A stretch of 64,000 nucleotides of DNA, taken from positions 58,831,596-58,895,595 of the forward strand of contig CM073889.1 of the NCBI GenBank assembly GCA_037176705.1, in the 5' to 3' direction. Origin of the DNA: Molossus alvarezi (taxonomy: Eukaryota; Chordata; Mammalia; Chiroptera; Molossidae). The position numbers were made by a program, and so were the translations under genes. Shown here one piece after another: positions 1 to 11,899 of this stretch (position 1 is the first letter of the stretch; each line of letters opens with the position of its first letter). The notes beneath the pieces were generated by a model. It did not search any database, had not been told where the DNA came from, and worked only from the letters and a program-made list of their open reading frames with translations.

Positions 1-650
1 GGTGGGCTTGACAGTCGGGTGGGGTGGGGCGGGGCCTCAGGGAGTCACCAGGGCGGGGCTATCAGTGTGAGCCAGGTTGCTGGAGTCCCAGATATGGCGA
101 CTGTCTGCCACCCCGGGAAGGGCTCACCAAAGGAACAAAGGCCTCTTACAGCACGTTTGTCCTGGAGAAAACCCCCTCTCCAGCCCTCGCTCCAGTGCCA
201 AACAGCTCAGTTCCTCCCTGTATGACTCTGGTGCCCCTCAAGCTGCCTCCCCTCCAAGCTTAGATGGAGAGAGTCCGATAAGTTTGCGCGCGGGCTCTTT
301 AGGGAGCTGCCTAGGGCTCCAGCCGCTTCAGCTTCCCTGAGCCTCAGTTCCCGCTGGTTTTTCCAGCCAGAAGTTATGGGGACTTCTCTTCCTGGCACTG
401 GAACCCTGAGCGGGGCACCTGGTGTGGGACGGGGACCCCTCAGTCCTCAGGAAGGACCTTCCTAACTGAGGTAGCCTCCTGATTTTTATCCACCACACTT
501 GAGTGTGGTACCTGCCCCTCACGCCTCCGCCCCTCCTACCAGTCTGGATGTGGCTGCTGCTTTAATTTCGTAGTTGTAGGACTTCCATTCAGCTTGGTTT
601 CAGGTGGTTTTGAATGATGGTTGTTCTGTAGTTTAGTTGTAACTTTGATG
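1..650 (-). mobile_element. L1/HAL1 5' region, antisense, cut by window edge
   Basis: Read on the minus strand, this stretch matches the 5' part of the forward HAL1-type element at about 32980-33400 almost segment by segment: the 'actacagaacaaccatcatt' block, 'ctgaatggaagtcctacaac', 'ggtggataaaaatcagga' and the 'aagaagtcc..ataacttct' block. It is therefore the 5' untranslated/leader part of the same LINE family, running off the left end. A Ves SINE interrupts it at 663. The sequence from 907 to 1017 may continue the element but I could not match it with confidence. No coding capacity is visible. Confidence 0.75.
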
Positions 651-662
651 TCCACAGCACTT

Positions 663-906
663 CTTTTTTTTTTTTTTTTATCCTCACCCGAGGACATTTT
701 TCCATTTTTTGTTCAGGTAGAGTGGGAGGGAGAGAGAAACAGAGAGAGAGAGAGAAACATCGATGTGAAAGGAACACATCGAGTGGCTGCCACCCGCACA
801 ACCGACCAGGGCCGGGGACAAACTGCAGCCGAGGTACGCGCCCTTAGCGGGAACCGAACCCCGGTTTCTCAGGACCGCTCTAACCGCTGAGCCAAACCGG
901 CCAGGG
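663..906 (-). mobile_element. Ves SINE (bat tRNA-derived SINE)
   Basis: The tRNA-like head is at the right end (reverse of ggccggtttggctcagcggt), the body carries a GA-rich run, and the left end is a T tract (the poly-A tail in reverse). The direct repeat ccacagcactt at 652-662 and 907-917 is its TSD, so this is a complete insertion. It sits inside the antisense L1/HAL1 5' region and is therefore younger than it. Confidence 0.92.
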
Positions 907-1017
907 CCACAGCACTTTTTAAACCAATAGTAACAAAACCTAACCCAACCCCAATGTGAACCAACTCCACACCCAACCATGGTCTCACAAACACTTCAGA
1001 ACACTGTTTAAAGAAAA

Positions 1018-1594
1018 ACCAAAACTTTCTTATAGCTGCATAGTATTCCAGTATGTATATGTACCACAGTTTTTCTATACACTTGTCTACCGATGGGCAC
1101 TTGGGCTGTTTCCAGATATTAGCTATTGTAAATAGTGCTGCTATGAACATAGGGGTACATATATTCTTTTTGATTGATGTTTCAGGCTTCTTAGGGGTAT
1201 ATTCCTAGAAGTGGGATCACTGGGTCAATTGGCAGATATCTTATCCTTTGAGACAACATGGAGGGACCTGGAAAGTATTATTCTAAGAGAAACAAGCCAA
1301 ACAGAGAAAGACAAATACCACATGATCTCACTTATTTTTGGAATATAGTGAACTAAACAAATTGATGAAAAAAATAGACCCAGAGATGTAGAAGCAGGGT
1401 ACAGACTGACATTTCTCAGAAGAGGTGGGGGGACGGAAGGGATAAACCACAGAACTTATATGCATGTGTACACAACCAATGGACACAGACAACAAAACTG
1501 GGGACGGGGTGGGAGGGGATAGGGAGGAGGGAATCAATGTGGGGAAAAAGGAGAAACATCTGTAACAAAAATAAATTAATAATAATTTAAAAAA
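1018..1594 (+). mobile_element. L1 3' fragment with 5' inversion (twin priming)
   Basis: Bases 1018-1232 are the end of L1 ORF2 in antisense (the same stretch as about 4440-4640 in the large L1 here). Bases 1233-1594 are the directly adjacent 3' end in sense, finishing with 'aaaaataaattaataataat' and an A tail. The two halves meet at one point of the L1 sequence, where 'ctttcttatagctgcatag' turns into 'cttatcctttgag'. That head-to-head layout is the standard product of twin priming. No clean TSD could be assigned. Confidence 0.8.
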
Positions 1595-2149
1595 GTCAGA
1601 AAATGCATTAATACTTTGTAGTGTAAAAATCCCAATGATACAAATGAAGGTGGTCATCACAGATGTCCCCCTTCACCAGCCACCATGTCCTCCTGCCTGC
1701 AATCTCTTCAGAACTCTCAGTTTTGCACCTGGACTTGCATCCTTTCACTAATGGGATCATCCTAGTCATACTTTCCTGCAACCTGCTTTTTAGACAATGC
1801 TGAATAATAAAACTTTTCTCAGATGGCCTTTGGGAGGCTATGGCAATGATCCAGGACAAAGAGGACCTGATGGTGAAGCAGGGAGGCAGCAGTGTATGTG
1901 ATGAATAGTGTCCGAGTCCCAGATACACTGTGAGTAACACACTGGGTATGGTTCATGAGGCAGAGGAGCCTGTGAGGGCCTCAGAGATGATTTTGACCTG
2001 AGCACCTGGGAAGGACCAGAGCACATGGTGAGAGAGCTCTGGGCTCTGAAAGTGCGCTCATTTCCAGGCCCCTGGGGCATGCTTGTCACTTAGCAGGATT
2101 CCAGCTCACCCATGCATTCCCATGTTGAGGATTCAGATCTAGATCATTT
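1595..2149. other. No gene seen; unassigned intergenic sequence
   Basis: Only short open frames without recognisable domains occur here. No splice-flanked exon, RNA gene or clear repeat boundary is visible. Confidence 0.5.
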
Positions 2150-2690
2150 TTTCAGTCATTTATTCACTCAGCAATTGTTTATTCAGCTCCTGCGATATGC
2201 CAGGCATGTGGTAGGAGGCGGGGGTGTGAGATGGTCTCTGTCCCCATGAAGCTACAGCCCAACAGCAGAGAGGGAGGTTAATCCGAATGAAGGAATGAAA
2301 TATAGTGAGTGAGAAGAACAGAATAGGCGGTCCTGCCTGAGCTGCTCTCCTCACCCTGACTGTGGAGGAAATAGAAGGCACCAGGGGGAAGGACCTCCAT
2401 TCACTACCTACAGTCCTGGAGAGGGCAAGGATGAAAGGAGGAAGGTAAGAGGTGTGTGTAATGACAGGGAAGATGGGGCTACAAAGGAACAGAAGGGGCA
2501 AGAAGAGGGACAACAGGGAGCTGACACAGAGGAAGGTCAGAGAGGACTTTTTACAGAGGTGTTTAAGGAGAAGTGTAAAGGCTGAGTTGGAGTTGGGCTG
2601 GCATGATCAGGGTGAAGCTGGACCTCAGTGGGAAAGCTCCTGTGCAGCCCCAAAGGTTGGGAAGGCCTTGGTTAGTTTGAGGAACTACAC
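2150..2690 (-). repeat. Ancient interspersed repeat, family not assigned
   Basis: The text resembles a widespread old mammalian repeat whose reading runs 'tttattcactcag..caattgtttattcagctcctgcgatatgccaggcatg', then 'ccccatgaagctacag', then 'gagaggactttt'. The same family appears to occur at 37240-37498 with 50757-51060, and at about 54895-55130. It is heavily decayed and I cannot name the family without a repeat library. Confidence 0.45.
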
Positions 2691-2699
2691 CACAGTGTC

Positions 2700-3180
2700 A
2701 GACAGTTTTTGCTTTGTAACACATCACCCCAAAATGGAGTGCTTAAAACAATGATCACTGGTTTTGCTCACAATGCTGGATCAGCAATTTGGGCATTGTT
2801 CTGACAAGTGGTTCTCCGGCTGGGCCCACCTGAGTGCACTGGCATGTCTGAGGTCAACTGGCAGGTGGGCTGGAGCTGGGGACCCCTGGAGGTCTTGTGT
2901 GAGAGAGTTTGTCTCTGCTCCCCAGAGCTAGCCTGAGCCTGTCCCAGGGCAGCTGACAGGGGTGTGAGAGGAAGCTGCAAAGCCTGGTAAGTCCAAGCTC
3001 AGAGCAGCACAATGTCACACAGTGTCACTTACTGCCACTTTCTGTGGACTCAGGTGAGTCACAGTCCGGCCCAGACTCAAGGGACAAAGGAGCAGTCTCT
3101 ATATCTGAACAGGAGGAGCTGTGGGGATGATGGCTGTGCTGCATCCATCGTGGCCAGTGATCTGGAGTTGAGAGTTAGCA
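2700..3180 (+). repeat. Ancient interspersed repeat, family not assigned
   Basis: The blocks 'taacacatcaccccaaaatg', 'gtggttctccggctgggccc', 'ggaagctgcaaagcct' and 'gagtcacagtccggcccaga' follow the order of an old dispersed mammalian repeat that I recognise but cannot name. No coding signal. From 3181 to 4067 I see no gene and no further repeat. Confidence 0.4.
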
Positions 3181-4067
3181 GGGTTGTGGTGTGGCCACAG
3201 GGATTGGAGTCTTCATGTAGTTCCAAGTGCAAAAGGAAACTGCTGAAGTGGGAAAGACTTAATCTAATAAAAATTTTTAAAAAATCAGATGGACTGAAGT
3301 GGACCGGAGTAGGTGTGGGAAGAGGTGCTGCTCTGTCCTAGGATGAGAGAGTGGTGACTTGGACCAAGCCCCAGGAACTGGGGAAGGGAGAGGCAGAAAG
3401 AGAATCTGCTGGACTAGGTGACAGGCCTCTAGACCACTGCTGGGCCAAGAAGAGAAAGTGTTGAGGGTGACTTCTCAGGTTTCTGGACCCCAGAGTTCCC
3501 TGTTCAGACAACTGGGAGCCTGTCCCCAGCCCTGACCCTCCCAACGGCCCTGTGCTATGGGGGTGTGCCCCCTTAGCCTGGGAAAAGCAAGGGGTGCTGT
3601 TTGCAGGGACAGATGTATGATGTACAGAAATTGTACTCAGCCCTGGGTGTCATGCACATTTGGGCAAGGCCCTGCAGCTCTGGAAGGAGCTGGGGTGGGG
3701 AGAGAAAAGGTGCCCCGGGTTCCACAAGTATTAGGGGTGAGACTGCTGGGGTTGGAGGGTACTGAAGTTTGGTTGTGTCTGAATGGTAACCAAGTGGAGA
3801 TAGCAGGCAGGTGGCTGAATAGAAAAGATTGGGATTCAGTGAGGAATCCTGGCAGGATATAGAAATTTGAAAGTCACTGGCAAAAACATGGAAAAAAGCC
3901 ACAAACACTGATGAAGTCACTTGGAAAAGGCCTGTCTCAGGCATAACACAGTACCAGCGACAAGTGTTTGTTGAATTAATGATTCAGTGGCAGCAAGGGA
4001 AAGAAATTCTTTTAATATATATGCTGCTTGAAACAAGTAAATATCAGAAAATGGCTGATTTCATTAC
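3181..4067. other. No gene seen
   Basis: Short open frames only, with no recognisable domain, splice-flanked exon or repeat boundary up to the left target-site duplication of the L1 that follows. Confidence 0.5.
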
Positions 4068-4081
4068 TTAATGAGATTTTT
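4068..4081. repeat. Left target-site duplication of the composite L1
   Basis: The 14-base sequence ttaatgagattttt recurs at 11900-11913. On the right side it is followed by aaaa, giving the TTTT/AA site that L1 endonuclease prefers. The pair brackets both the full-length L1 and the extra L1 fragment at 10827-11899. Confidence 0.75.
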
Positions 4082-4329
4082 TCTTTTTTATTTGTTTTTG
4101 TTACATATGTTCCTTGATACTCCTCCTTGGTCCCATCACCCCTCCCCCACCCCCAACCTTCACAATATTGTTGTCTGTGTCCATTGGTTATGCATAAATG
4201 CATATAAGTTCTTTGGCTTGTCTCTTCCTGCCCTCCCACCCATCCCTCCCTCTGAGGTTTGTAAGTCCGTTCCCTACTTCAATGTCTCTGGGTCTATTGT
4301 GTTCATCAGCTTATTTTGTTCATTATATT

Positions 4330-7300
4330 TCACAAATAAGTGAGATTATGTGATACTTCTTTGTCTCTGATGGGCTTATTTTGCTTAGCATAATACTCTC
4401 GAGGTCCCTCCATGTCATCTCAAAATGTAAGAAATCTTTCTTCCTTACATCTGCATAATATTCCGTGGTGTATATGTACCACAGTGTTTTTATCCACTCA
4501 TCTATTCATGCACATTTGCGCTGTTTCCAGATCTTACCTATTATAAATAGTGCTGCTATGAACATGGGGGTACATATATTCTTTCTGATTGGTGTTTCAA
4601 CCTTCTTAGGATAAATCACTAGAAGTTGGATCACTGGGTCAACTGGCAGTTCAATTTTTAGTTTTTTGAGGTAACACCATAGTGTTTTCCATAGTGGCTG
4701 CACCAGTCTGCATTCCCACCAGCAGTGTACTAGAGTCTCCTTTTCTCCACACCCTCACTAACACTTGTTTGATGATTTGTGGATGGCAGCCATTCTGACA
4801 GGTGTGAGGTGATACCTCATTGTTGTTCTAATTTGCATCTCTCTGATGATTAGTGATGTTGAGCATTTCTTCATATGTCTCTTAGCCATTTGCATGTCCT
4901 GTTTTGAGAGGTGTCTATTTAGTTCCTCTGCCCATTTTTTAATAGGTTTCTTTGTTTTCCTTTGGTTGAGTTGTATGAGCACTCTCTATACATTGGAAAT
5001 TAACCACTTATCTGATGTATCATTGGCAATTATGCTCTCCCATACAATGGGTTGCCTTTTCATTTTGATGATTGTATCTTTTGCTGTGCAGAAGCTTTTT
5101 GGTTTGATTTAGTTCCATGTCTTCATTTATTTGTTTTGTTTCTGTTGCCTTAGGTGATGTATCAGTGAAAAATCTGCTGCGTATGATGTCTGAAATTTTG
5201 TTGCCTACACTTTCTTCTAGGATATTTAGGGATTCATGAGTCACATTTAAGTCTTTTATCCATTTTGAGTTTATTCTTGTGTATGGTGTAAGTTGATGGT
5301 CTAGTTTCATTTTTGTTTGCATGTAGCTGTCCAATTTTCTCAACACCATTTATTAAAGAGGCTGTTTTTACTCCACTGTATGCTCTTGCCAACTTTGTCA
5401 AATATTAATTGAGCATATTGCCTTGGGTCCATTTCTGGGTTCTCTGTTCTGTTCCACTGGTCTCTATGTCTGTTCTTGTGCCAATACCAGGCTGTTCTGA
5501 GTACAGTGGCTTTGTAATATAACATGAAATCTGGTAATGTGATCCTCCCACTTTGTCCTTCTTTTTCAAGATTTCTGTGGCTATTCAAGGTCTTTTTTGG
5601 TTCCATATAAACTTTGGAAGTATTTGTTCTAGTTCTGTGAAGTATGTCATTGGTATTTTGATGGGGATTGCATTGAATCTATAGATTGCTTTGGGTAATA
5701 TGGACATTTTAATGATGTTAATTCTTCCGATCCATAAAAAAAGTATGTGCTTCCACTTTTTATATCTTCCTCTATTTCTTTTTTCAATGACCTGTAGTTT
5801 TCTGCAAATAGGTCTTTTATTTCTTTGGTTAAGTTTATTCCTAGGTATCTTAACTTTTTGCCACAATGATAAATGGAATTGTTATTTTAGTTTCTCTTTC
5901 TGTGAGTTCATCATTGATGTATAAAAATGGCATCAATATCTTGATGTTAATTTTGTATACTGCTACTTTGCCAAATTCATTTATTAAGTCTAGTAAATTT
6001 TTGATGGAGTCCTTGGGGTTTTCTACATATAGTATCATGTCATCTGTGAATAATGATAGTTTCACTTCCTCCTTTCCAATTTGGATCCCTTTTATTTTTT
6101 CTTCCTGTCTGATTGCTGTGGCTAAGACTTCCAGTACTATGTTAAACAAGAATGGCCAAAGTGGGCAGCCTTGTGCTGTTCCTGTTCTTAAGGGAAATGC
6201 TTTTAATTTTTGCCCTTTGAGCATGATGTTGGCTGTAGGTCTTTCATATATGGCCTTTATTATGTTGAGATATGATCTCTATATTCCCAGATTGCTGAGC
6301 ATTTTTATCAGAAATGGATGCTGGATTTTGTTAAATGGTTTTTCAGCATCTATTGATATGATCATGTGATTTTTATCTTTCATTTTGTTTATGTGGTGTA
6401 TCACATTTATTGATTTGAGAATGTTGTACCAGCCTTCCATTCATGGGATGAATCCCACTTGGTCATGGTGAATAATTTTTTTGATGTATTTGCTGGATTT
6501 GATTTGCTAGTATTTTGTTCAGAATTTTGGCATCTATGTTCAACAGGGATATTGGCCTGTAGTTTTCTTTCTTTGTAGTGTCTTTCTCTGGTTTGGGGAT
6601 TAGAATTATGCTGGCCTCATGAAATGAGTTTGGAAGTCTTCCTTCTTCTTGAATTTTTTGAAATAGTTGAGGTGAATGGGTATTAGTTCTTCTATGACTG
6701 TTAGGTAATATTCCCCCATGAAGCTGTCTGGGCCTGGGCTTTTGTTTGCTGGGAGAATCTTGATTACCTCTTAAATCTCTTTTGTTGTTATTGGTCTGTT
6801 CAAATTTTCTATCTTTTCCCGGTTCTGTTCTGGGAGACTATGTGTTTCTAGAAATTTGTCCATTTTGCTTAGATTGTCAAATTTGTTGCTGTATAATTGT
6901 TCATAATGTTTACTAACAATTCTTTGTATTTCTGTGGTGTCAGTTATCATTTCTCCTCTTTCATTTCTGATTTTGTGTATTTGGGTTCACTCTCTTTGTT
7001 TCTTGGTGAGTCTAGCAAAGGGTCTATCAATCTTGTTTATCTTTTCAAAGAACCAGCTCTTTGTTTCATTGATATTTGAATTGTTTTTTTGTGTTTTTTT
7101 TTTTGGTCTCCATGTCATTTATTTCTGCTCTGATCTTTACTATTTCCTTCCTTCTACTCTCTCTGGGGTTTTCTTTTTGTTTGCTTTCCAGTTCTTTAAG
7201 TTGTGAGGTTAGATAGTCTATTAGTAATTTTTCTTGATTTTTGAGTTAGGCTGGTAGTGCTATGAAATACCCTCTCAGAATTGCTTTTGCTACATTCCAT

Positions 7301-8160
7301 AGATTTTGTGTTGTTGTGTGTTCATTTTCATTGGTTTCCAGGAAGTTTTTAATTTTTTCCTTGATCTCCTCGGTGACCCATTCATTGTTCAATAACATGC
7401 TATTTAGCCTCCATGTTTCAAATGTCTTTGCACATTATTGTTGCAATTGATTTCTATTTGCATGCCATTGTGATCTGAAAAGAAGCTTGATATGATTTCA
7501 ATCTTCTTGAACTTGTAGAGACTGAGTTTGTGCCCTAACATGTGGTCTATCTTTGAGAATGTCCCATGTGCACTTGAGAAGAATGTGAATTCTGTGGTTT
7601 TGGGGTGTAATTCTCTGTAGGTATCTGTTAAATCCATTTGATCTAGTGCTTCATTTAGAGTGTGTTTCCTTGTTAATTTTTTGTCTAGAAGATCTATCCA
7701 GTGATGTCAGTGGGGTATTAAAGTCCCCTGCTATGATTGTATTGCTATCAATTTCTCCTTTGAAGTCATCCAATGAATTTTCAATATATGTTGGTGCTCC
7801 TAAATTGGGTGCATATATGTTTACCAAGGTTATATCTTCCTGTTGGATAGATCCTTTCAATATTATATAGTGGCCTTCTTTGTCTCTAGTTATGACCTTC
7901 ATTTTGAAATCTACTTTATCAGATATGAGTATTGATACATCAGCTTTTTTTTCTTTCCATTTGCTTGAAAGATTTTTTTCCATCTCTTCACTTTCAACCT
8001 ACGTGAGTCTTTTGTTGTGAGGTGGGTTTCTTGTAAACAACATATATGTGAGTCATGCTTTCTTATCCAGTCAGCTACTCCATTTTCCTTTTATCAGAGC
8101 ATTCAAACCATTCACATTCAAGTTGATAATTGATATGTACTTATTTTTAGTCATTTTTGT
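4330..8160 (-). pseudogene. L1 ORF2 (endonuclease-reverse transcriptase), broken
   Basis: ORF2 protein would nick the target DNA and reverse-transcribe L1 RNA. Remnants in N-to-C order: a start region around 8160 with a decayed 'NLNVNGLN' motif; endonuclease pieces at 7983-7651 containing NIYAPN and GDFNTPL; reverse transcriptase at 6224-5850 with the palm motif reading LFTDDMILY where the second L1 in this window reads LFADDMILY; and the C-terminal region at 4703-4506. Many stop codons and frame changes separate the pieces, so no full-length product is possible. Confidence 0.88.
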
Positions 8161-8239
8161 TTAGTGTGGTTCTATTTTTCTTTCTATTTCTTCTACTAAT
8201 TACCACAGTTCTTTTAGCATATCTTGCAGTGCTGGTTTG

Positions 8240-9097
8240 GTGTTAAAATATTCCCTTAGCCTTTTTTTTTTTTTTTTTTGGTCTGGAAAGCTCTTTATTT
8301 GACCTTCTATTTTGAATGGTAGCCTTGCTGGATAGAGTAGTCTTGGATTCAGTCCTTGTTTTTCATGACCTTGATGACTTCATGCAACTCCCTTCCGGCC
8401 TGTAGTGTTTCTTGTGAGAAGTCAGCTGAGAGCCTTATGGGGTTTCCTTTGTAGGTAACTTGTTGCTTATCTCTTGCTGCCTTTAGGATTCTCTCTTTGT
8501 CTTTAATTTTTGGCATTTTTATTACTATGTGTCTTGGTGTGGGCCTATTAGCGTTCTTCTAACTTGGGGCTCTCTGTGCTTCTTAAACTTGAATGCCTTC
8601 TTTCTTCACCAAGTTAGAAAAGTTTTCTGTCATTATTTCTTCAAATATATTCTCTAAACCTTTCCCATTTTCTTCCTTTTCAGGGACTCCTATGATGTGA
8701 ATGTTATTACATTTCCAGTTGTCCCACAGTTCTCTTAAGCTATCTTCTTGTTTTTTTTTTATTGTTTTTTTTCCCTTTGGTTTTCTGATTGGTTGATTTT
8801 TTCTACCCTGTCTTCTAATCCACTGATCCAGTCCTCAGCTTTCTCTACTCTGCTGTTTAGTCCTTCCAATGTGTTTTTAATTTTTGCTATGCCATTCTTT
8901 ATTTCCACTTGATTGGTTTTCAATGTTTCTATATCTTTACTCATGCTTCTGATGTCCTTACTGATGCTGTTTAGCTTCCTCACTATCATGGTTCTGAACT
9001 TTACCTCTGATAATTTGCTGAACTGCATTTCATTTATCTCATCTTCGATAGAGTTCTCTTGTTCTTTCATTTGGGATTTGTTTCTTTGTTTCACCAT
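8240..9097 (-). pseudogene. L1 ORF1 (RNA-binding chaperone), broken
   Basis: ORF1 protein coats L1 RNA as a coiled-coil trimer. The start codon is at 9097 and the first 112 codons (to 8759) remain open. They are rich in Lys, Glu and Ile with a heptad-like coiled-coil pattern (KMxx-type repeats such as SMSKDIETLKTNQVEIKNG). The C-terminal nucleic-acid-binding part lies at about 8240-8500, out of frame. A T-rich run near 8260-8280 marks the ORF1 end region. Confidence 0.82.
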
Positions 9098-9109
9098 TTT
9101 GGCTATCTC

Positions 9110-10826
9110 AGTGGGTTTTGGAGCCTGCCAAATTTTCCCTGTGGGTGTTGGTGTTCTGGTGTTTTTGGCTCCCTCTACTGGGTTTGCATGAGCATGGGTA
9201 TGTCCACGTTAAACACCACTGTCAAGTCATACTTTCCTGGGTAGATTTGCAAGCCCAGGAAGGGTTCAGTTATCCTCTATCTTTTTCCTGGAGGCTAGTA
9301 GTCTCAGTTACTCAGTTCCTTGGAATGTAGGCCTGGTGTTCTGCATAAGAAGATTTCCAGAGGGTGGGATAGATGCTGGTTATTAATGAGCCTCAATTTG
9401 CATTTCTTTGCCTCACCTGGGAAAGGCTGAATCTCAGAGGGCGGGTGCTGCTGCTTCTCCCCACAGCTCTGTGAAGGAGCACACTGGCCATCGTCCTTTG
9501 TGGCTGCAAGTCAGCAAAAATTCTGAGTGCCCTCCAAATCCTGGGTGTCCCCACAGAATTCCAGCCCAGTCTGCCCTCCCTCTGCCGTAGCCCCAGGTAA
9601 GTGGCTGTGGCATTTTAGTGCTCTGTCCTGGCTCTCTGGGCTGCGGAGTGAGCTTGGCCTTTATTCCCTGAGGTTGCTGCTCACAGCTAAGACTGCTGCT
9701 GTCTGTGGGCTCCCAGCCCGCCACCGTCTGGCGCCTCCGCAGATCCTACCGTGTCCTTGGTTATATAGTCTGGTCCTGCTGCTTTTCTGTTGCTTTTTTC
9801 TGAGGATTTGTCTTTACTTTAGTTGTAATTCCCGTTTGGTCCTGGGAGATCATCCGTGTAGCTTCTATTCACTCCTCCTCCATTTTCACATCCTCTATGC
9901 CTATCTTGTGCGTAGCTGTGTCTCACAGGCCTTCCTGATGCCCCCACACCCTGCAGGTCCCACAGGTAACTGGATCACACATTCCCTTTGTGGACCTCAC
10001 TCTATACCTATGTTATGGGCTGCTGGATTGCACAGGCCTCTCTGGTGCTTCAGCACCTCACAGGTCCCGTGGGTAACTGGATGGCACAGTCCCTACTGGG
10101 TTACACAGGCCTCTCTGGTTCCCCCACACCCTGCAGTTCCCGAGGGCGGGCAGCTGGATTGCACCAGTCTCTCTCAGGCTGAGGCTTCCCACTGCTCTTG
10201 TGAGCTACTGGACTGCACAGGCCTCTGTGGAGCTCCAGGTCCTGCTGCTGGCAGCTGGGTAGTGCTACTGCCCGGTGGGGCTCAAGTCCTGCTCATCTTT
10301 TGCTGTAATTTTTGGGGATGGGTCTTAGCTGCTGGTCTGTGCTTCTGTTGCCTGGGGATGGCTATCTGCTCCCCAGCCTCTGTTGCTGGGGTTATATCTG
10401 GACTCTGATCAGGCTTCTACAATGAGGGATGGTGCTGGGCTCCAGGCTGTCTGAGGCTTCTGTGATCAGCACCTTGGGAGCTCCACTACTGTGTACCAGT
10501 CTGTGTTGACACAGAGTGTCCACTGTTCAGATGGTGCCAGGTGTGCTGGTGGGCTCAGGTTGCTGGGCCCTAGCCACTCTCACTGCCTCCTCCCAGGGAA
10601 GACCCAGGATCTTCCAAAATGGTGGGACCTTCCTATGGCGCAGGGAGAAGTGCCCTGAAGGGCCGTTTACTGAGGTAGCCAGCTGCTCCCATCCACAGCA
10701 CAGGAACTTTTTGCTCTGTGGCTCTGCACTGCTTGGGTTTGGTCATCCACCTTCAGGTCCACTCACTCTCACTCACTCTCACACACTCACCCTCCCTCTG
10801 GTCCTGCCCGCCGCCATCTTCCTTGA
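9110..10826 (-). promoter_or_regulatory. L1 5' UTR / internal promoter with tandem-like units
   Basis: The region upstream of ORF1 carries the L1 internal promoter. The outer part, 9895-10826, has no counterpart in the other full-length L1 here (that one starts at 44182, equivalent to about 9895). It contains at least four diverged copies of a unit beginning 'cacaggcc', at 9924, 10031, 10104 and 10215, which resembles the monomer arrays seen in some mammalian L1 promoters. The 5' terminal ggaagatggcggcgggc resembles typical L1 5' starts with a YY1-like core. Confidence 0.65.
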
Positions 10827-11899
10827 GCATTTTTTGTATGTCTCTTGGCCATTTGTTGTCCTGTTTGGAAAAGAGTCTATTCAGGTCCTCTGACCATTTC
10901 TAATTAGATTTTTGTCTTCCTTTTGTTGAGTTGTATAAGTACTCTATATATTTTGGAAATTATTCTGTTATCTTATGTATCATTGGCAATTATATTCACT
11001 TATACGGTGGTTTCCCTCTTCATTTAGATGCTGGTTTCTTTTGCTGTGCAGAAGCCTTTTAATTTCATTTATTAAATTTTTCTTTGGTTTCTCTTGCCTT
11101 AGGTGACGCATAGGTGAAAATTCTGCTACATGTGATGGCTGAGATTTTGCTGCCTACATTTTCTTCTAGAATTTTTGTGATTTTATAAGTGACATTTAAG
11201 TCTTTTATCCATTTTGAGTTTATTCTTATGTTTGGTGATCTAGTTTCATTTTTTTTACACATAACTGTCCAATTTTCTCAACACCATTTATTGAAGAGAC
11301 TGTCTTTACTCCATTGTATGCTCTTGCCTCCTTTGTCAAATATTAATTGAACATAATATCTTAGGTCAATTTCTGGGTTCTCTGTTCTGTTTAATTGATC
11401 TATATGCATGTTCTTGTGCCAGTGCTAGTGCCAGTCTATTTTGATTTTAATAGCTTTATAGTATAACCTGATACGTATGCAGAATTGTGATTCCTCCCAC
11501 TTTGTTCTTCTTTTTCAAGATTGCTGTGGCTATTCAGGGTCTTTTTTGGTTTTATATAAACTTTTGGAGTATTTGTTCTTGATCTGTGAAATATGTCATT
11601 GGTATTTTAATGGGGATCGCATTGAGTCTATAGATTACTTGGATAGTATGTACATTTTAATGATGTTAATTCTTCCAATTCATGAACATGGTACGTGCTT
11701 CCACTTTTTAATATCTTTCTCTATTTCTTTTTTCAGTGTCCTGTAGTTTTCTGAGAACAGATCTTTTACCTCCTTGGTTAAGTTTATTTCTAGGTATCTT
11801 AATTTTTTTTTATTTCAATGGTAAATGCGATTTTTTTAGTTTCTCTTTCTGTGTGTTCATTATTGTTGTATAAAAATGTCAATGATTCTTGAATGTCAT
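10827..11899 (-). mobile_element. L1 ORF2 fragment fused to the 5' end of the full-length L1
   Basis: This matches the ORF2 stretch at about 4858-5930 of the neighbouring L1 in the same orientation, with many substitutions by eye (about one in five). It begins 'ttgagcattt' immediately after the full-length L1's 5' terminus and ends at the right TSD. It codes for decayed C-terminal ORF2 sequence only. Confidence 0.85.

Larger units (their letters stand above)
4082..10826 (-). mobile_element. Full-length LINE-1, inactive
   Basis: On the minus strand this runs from a 5' end ggaagatggcggcgggc (10826 downward) through a long GC-rich 5' UTR, ORF1 (9097-8240), ORF2 (about 8160-4330), a 3' UTR with a C-rich polypurine/polypyrimidine stretch, and an A tail (T tract at 4082-4090). 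At about 6.7 kb the length fits a complete mammalian L1. Both reading frames are broken by many stops and shifts, so it cannot move. Its 5' end abuts a second L1 fragment directly, with no unique DNA between. Confidence 0.9.
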
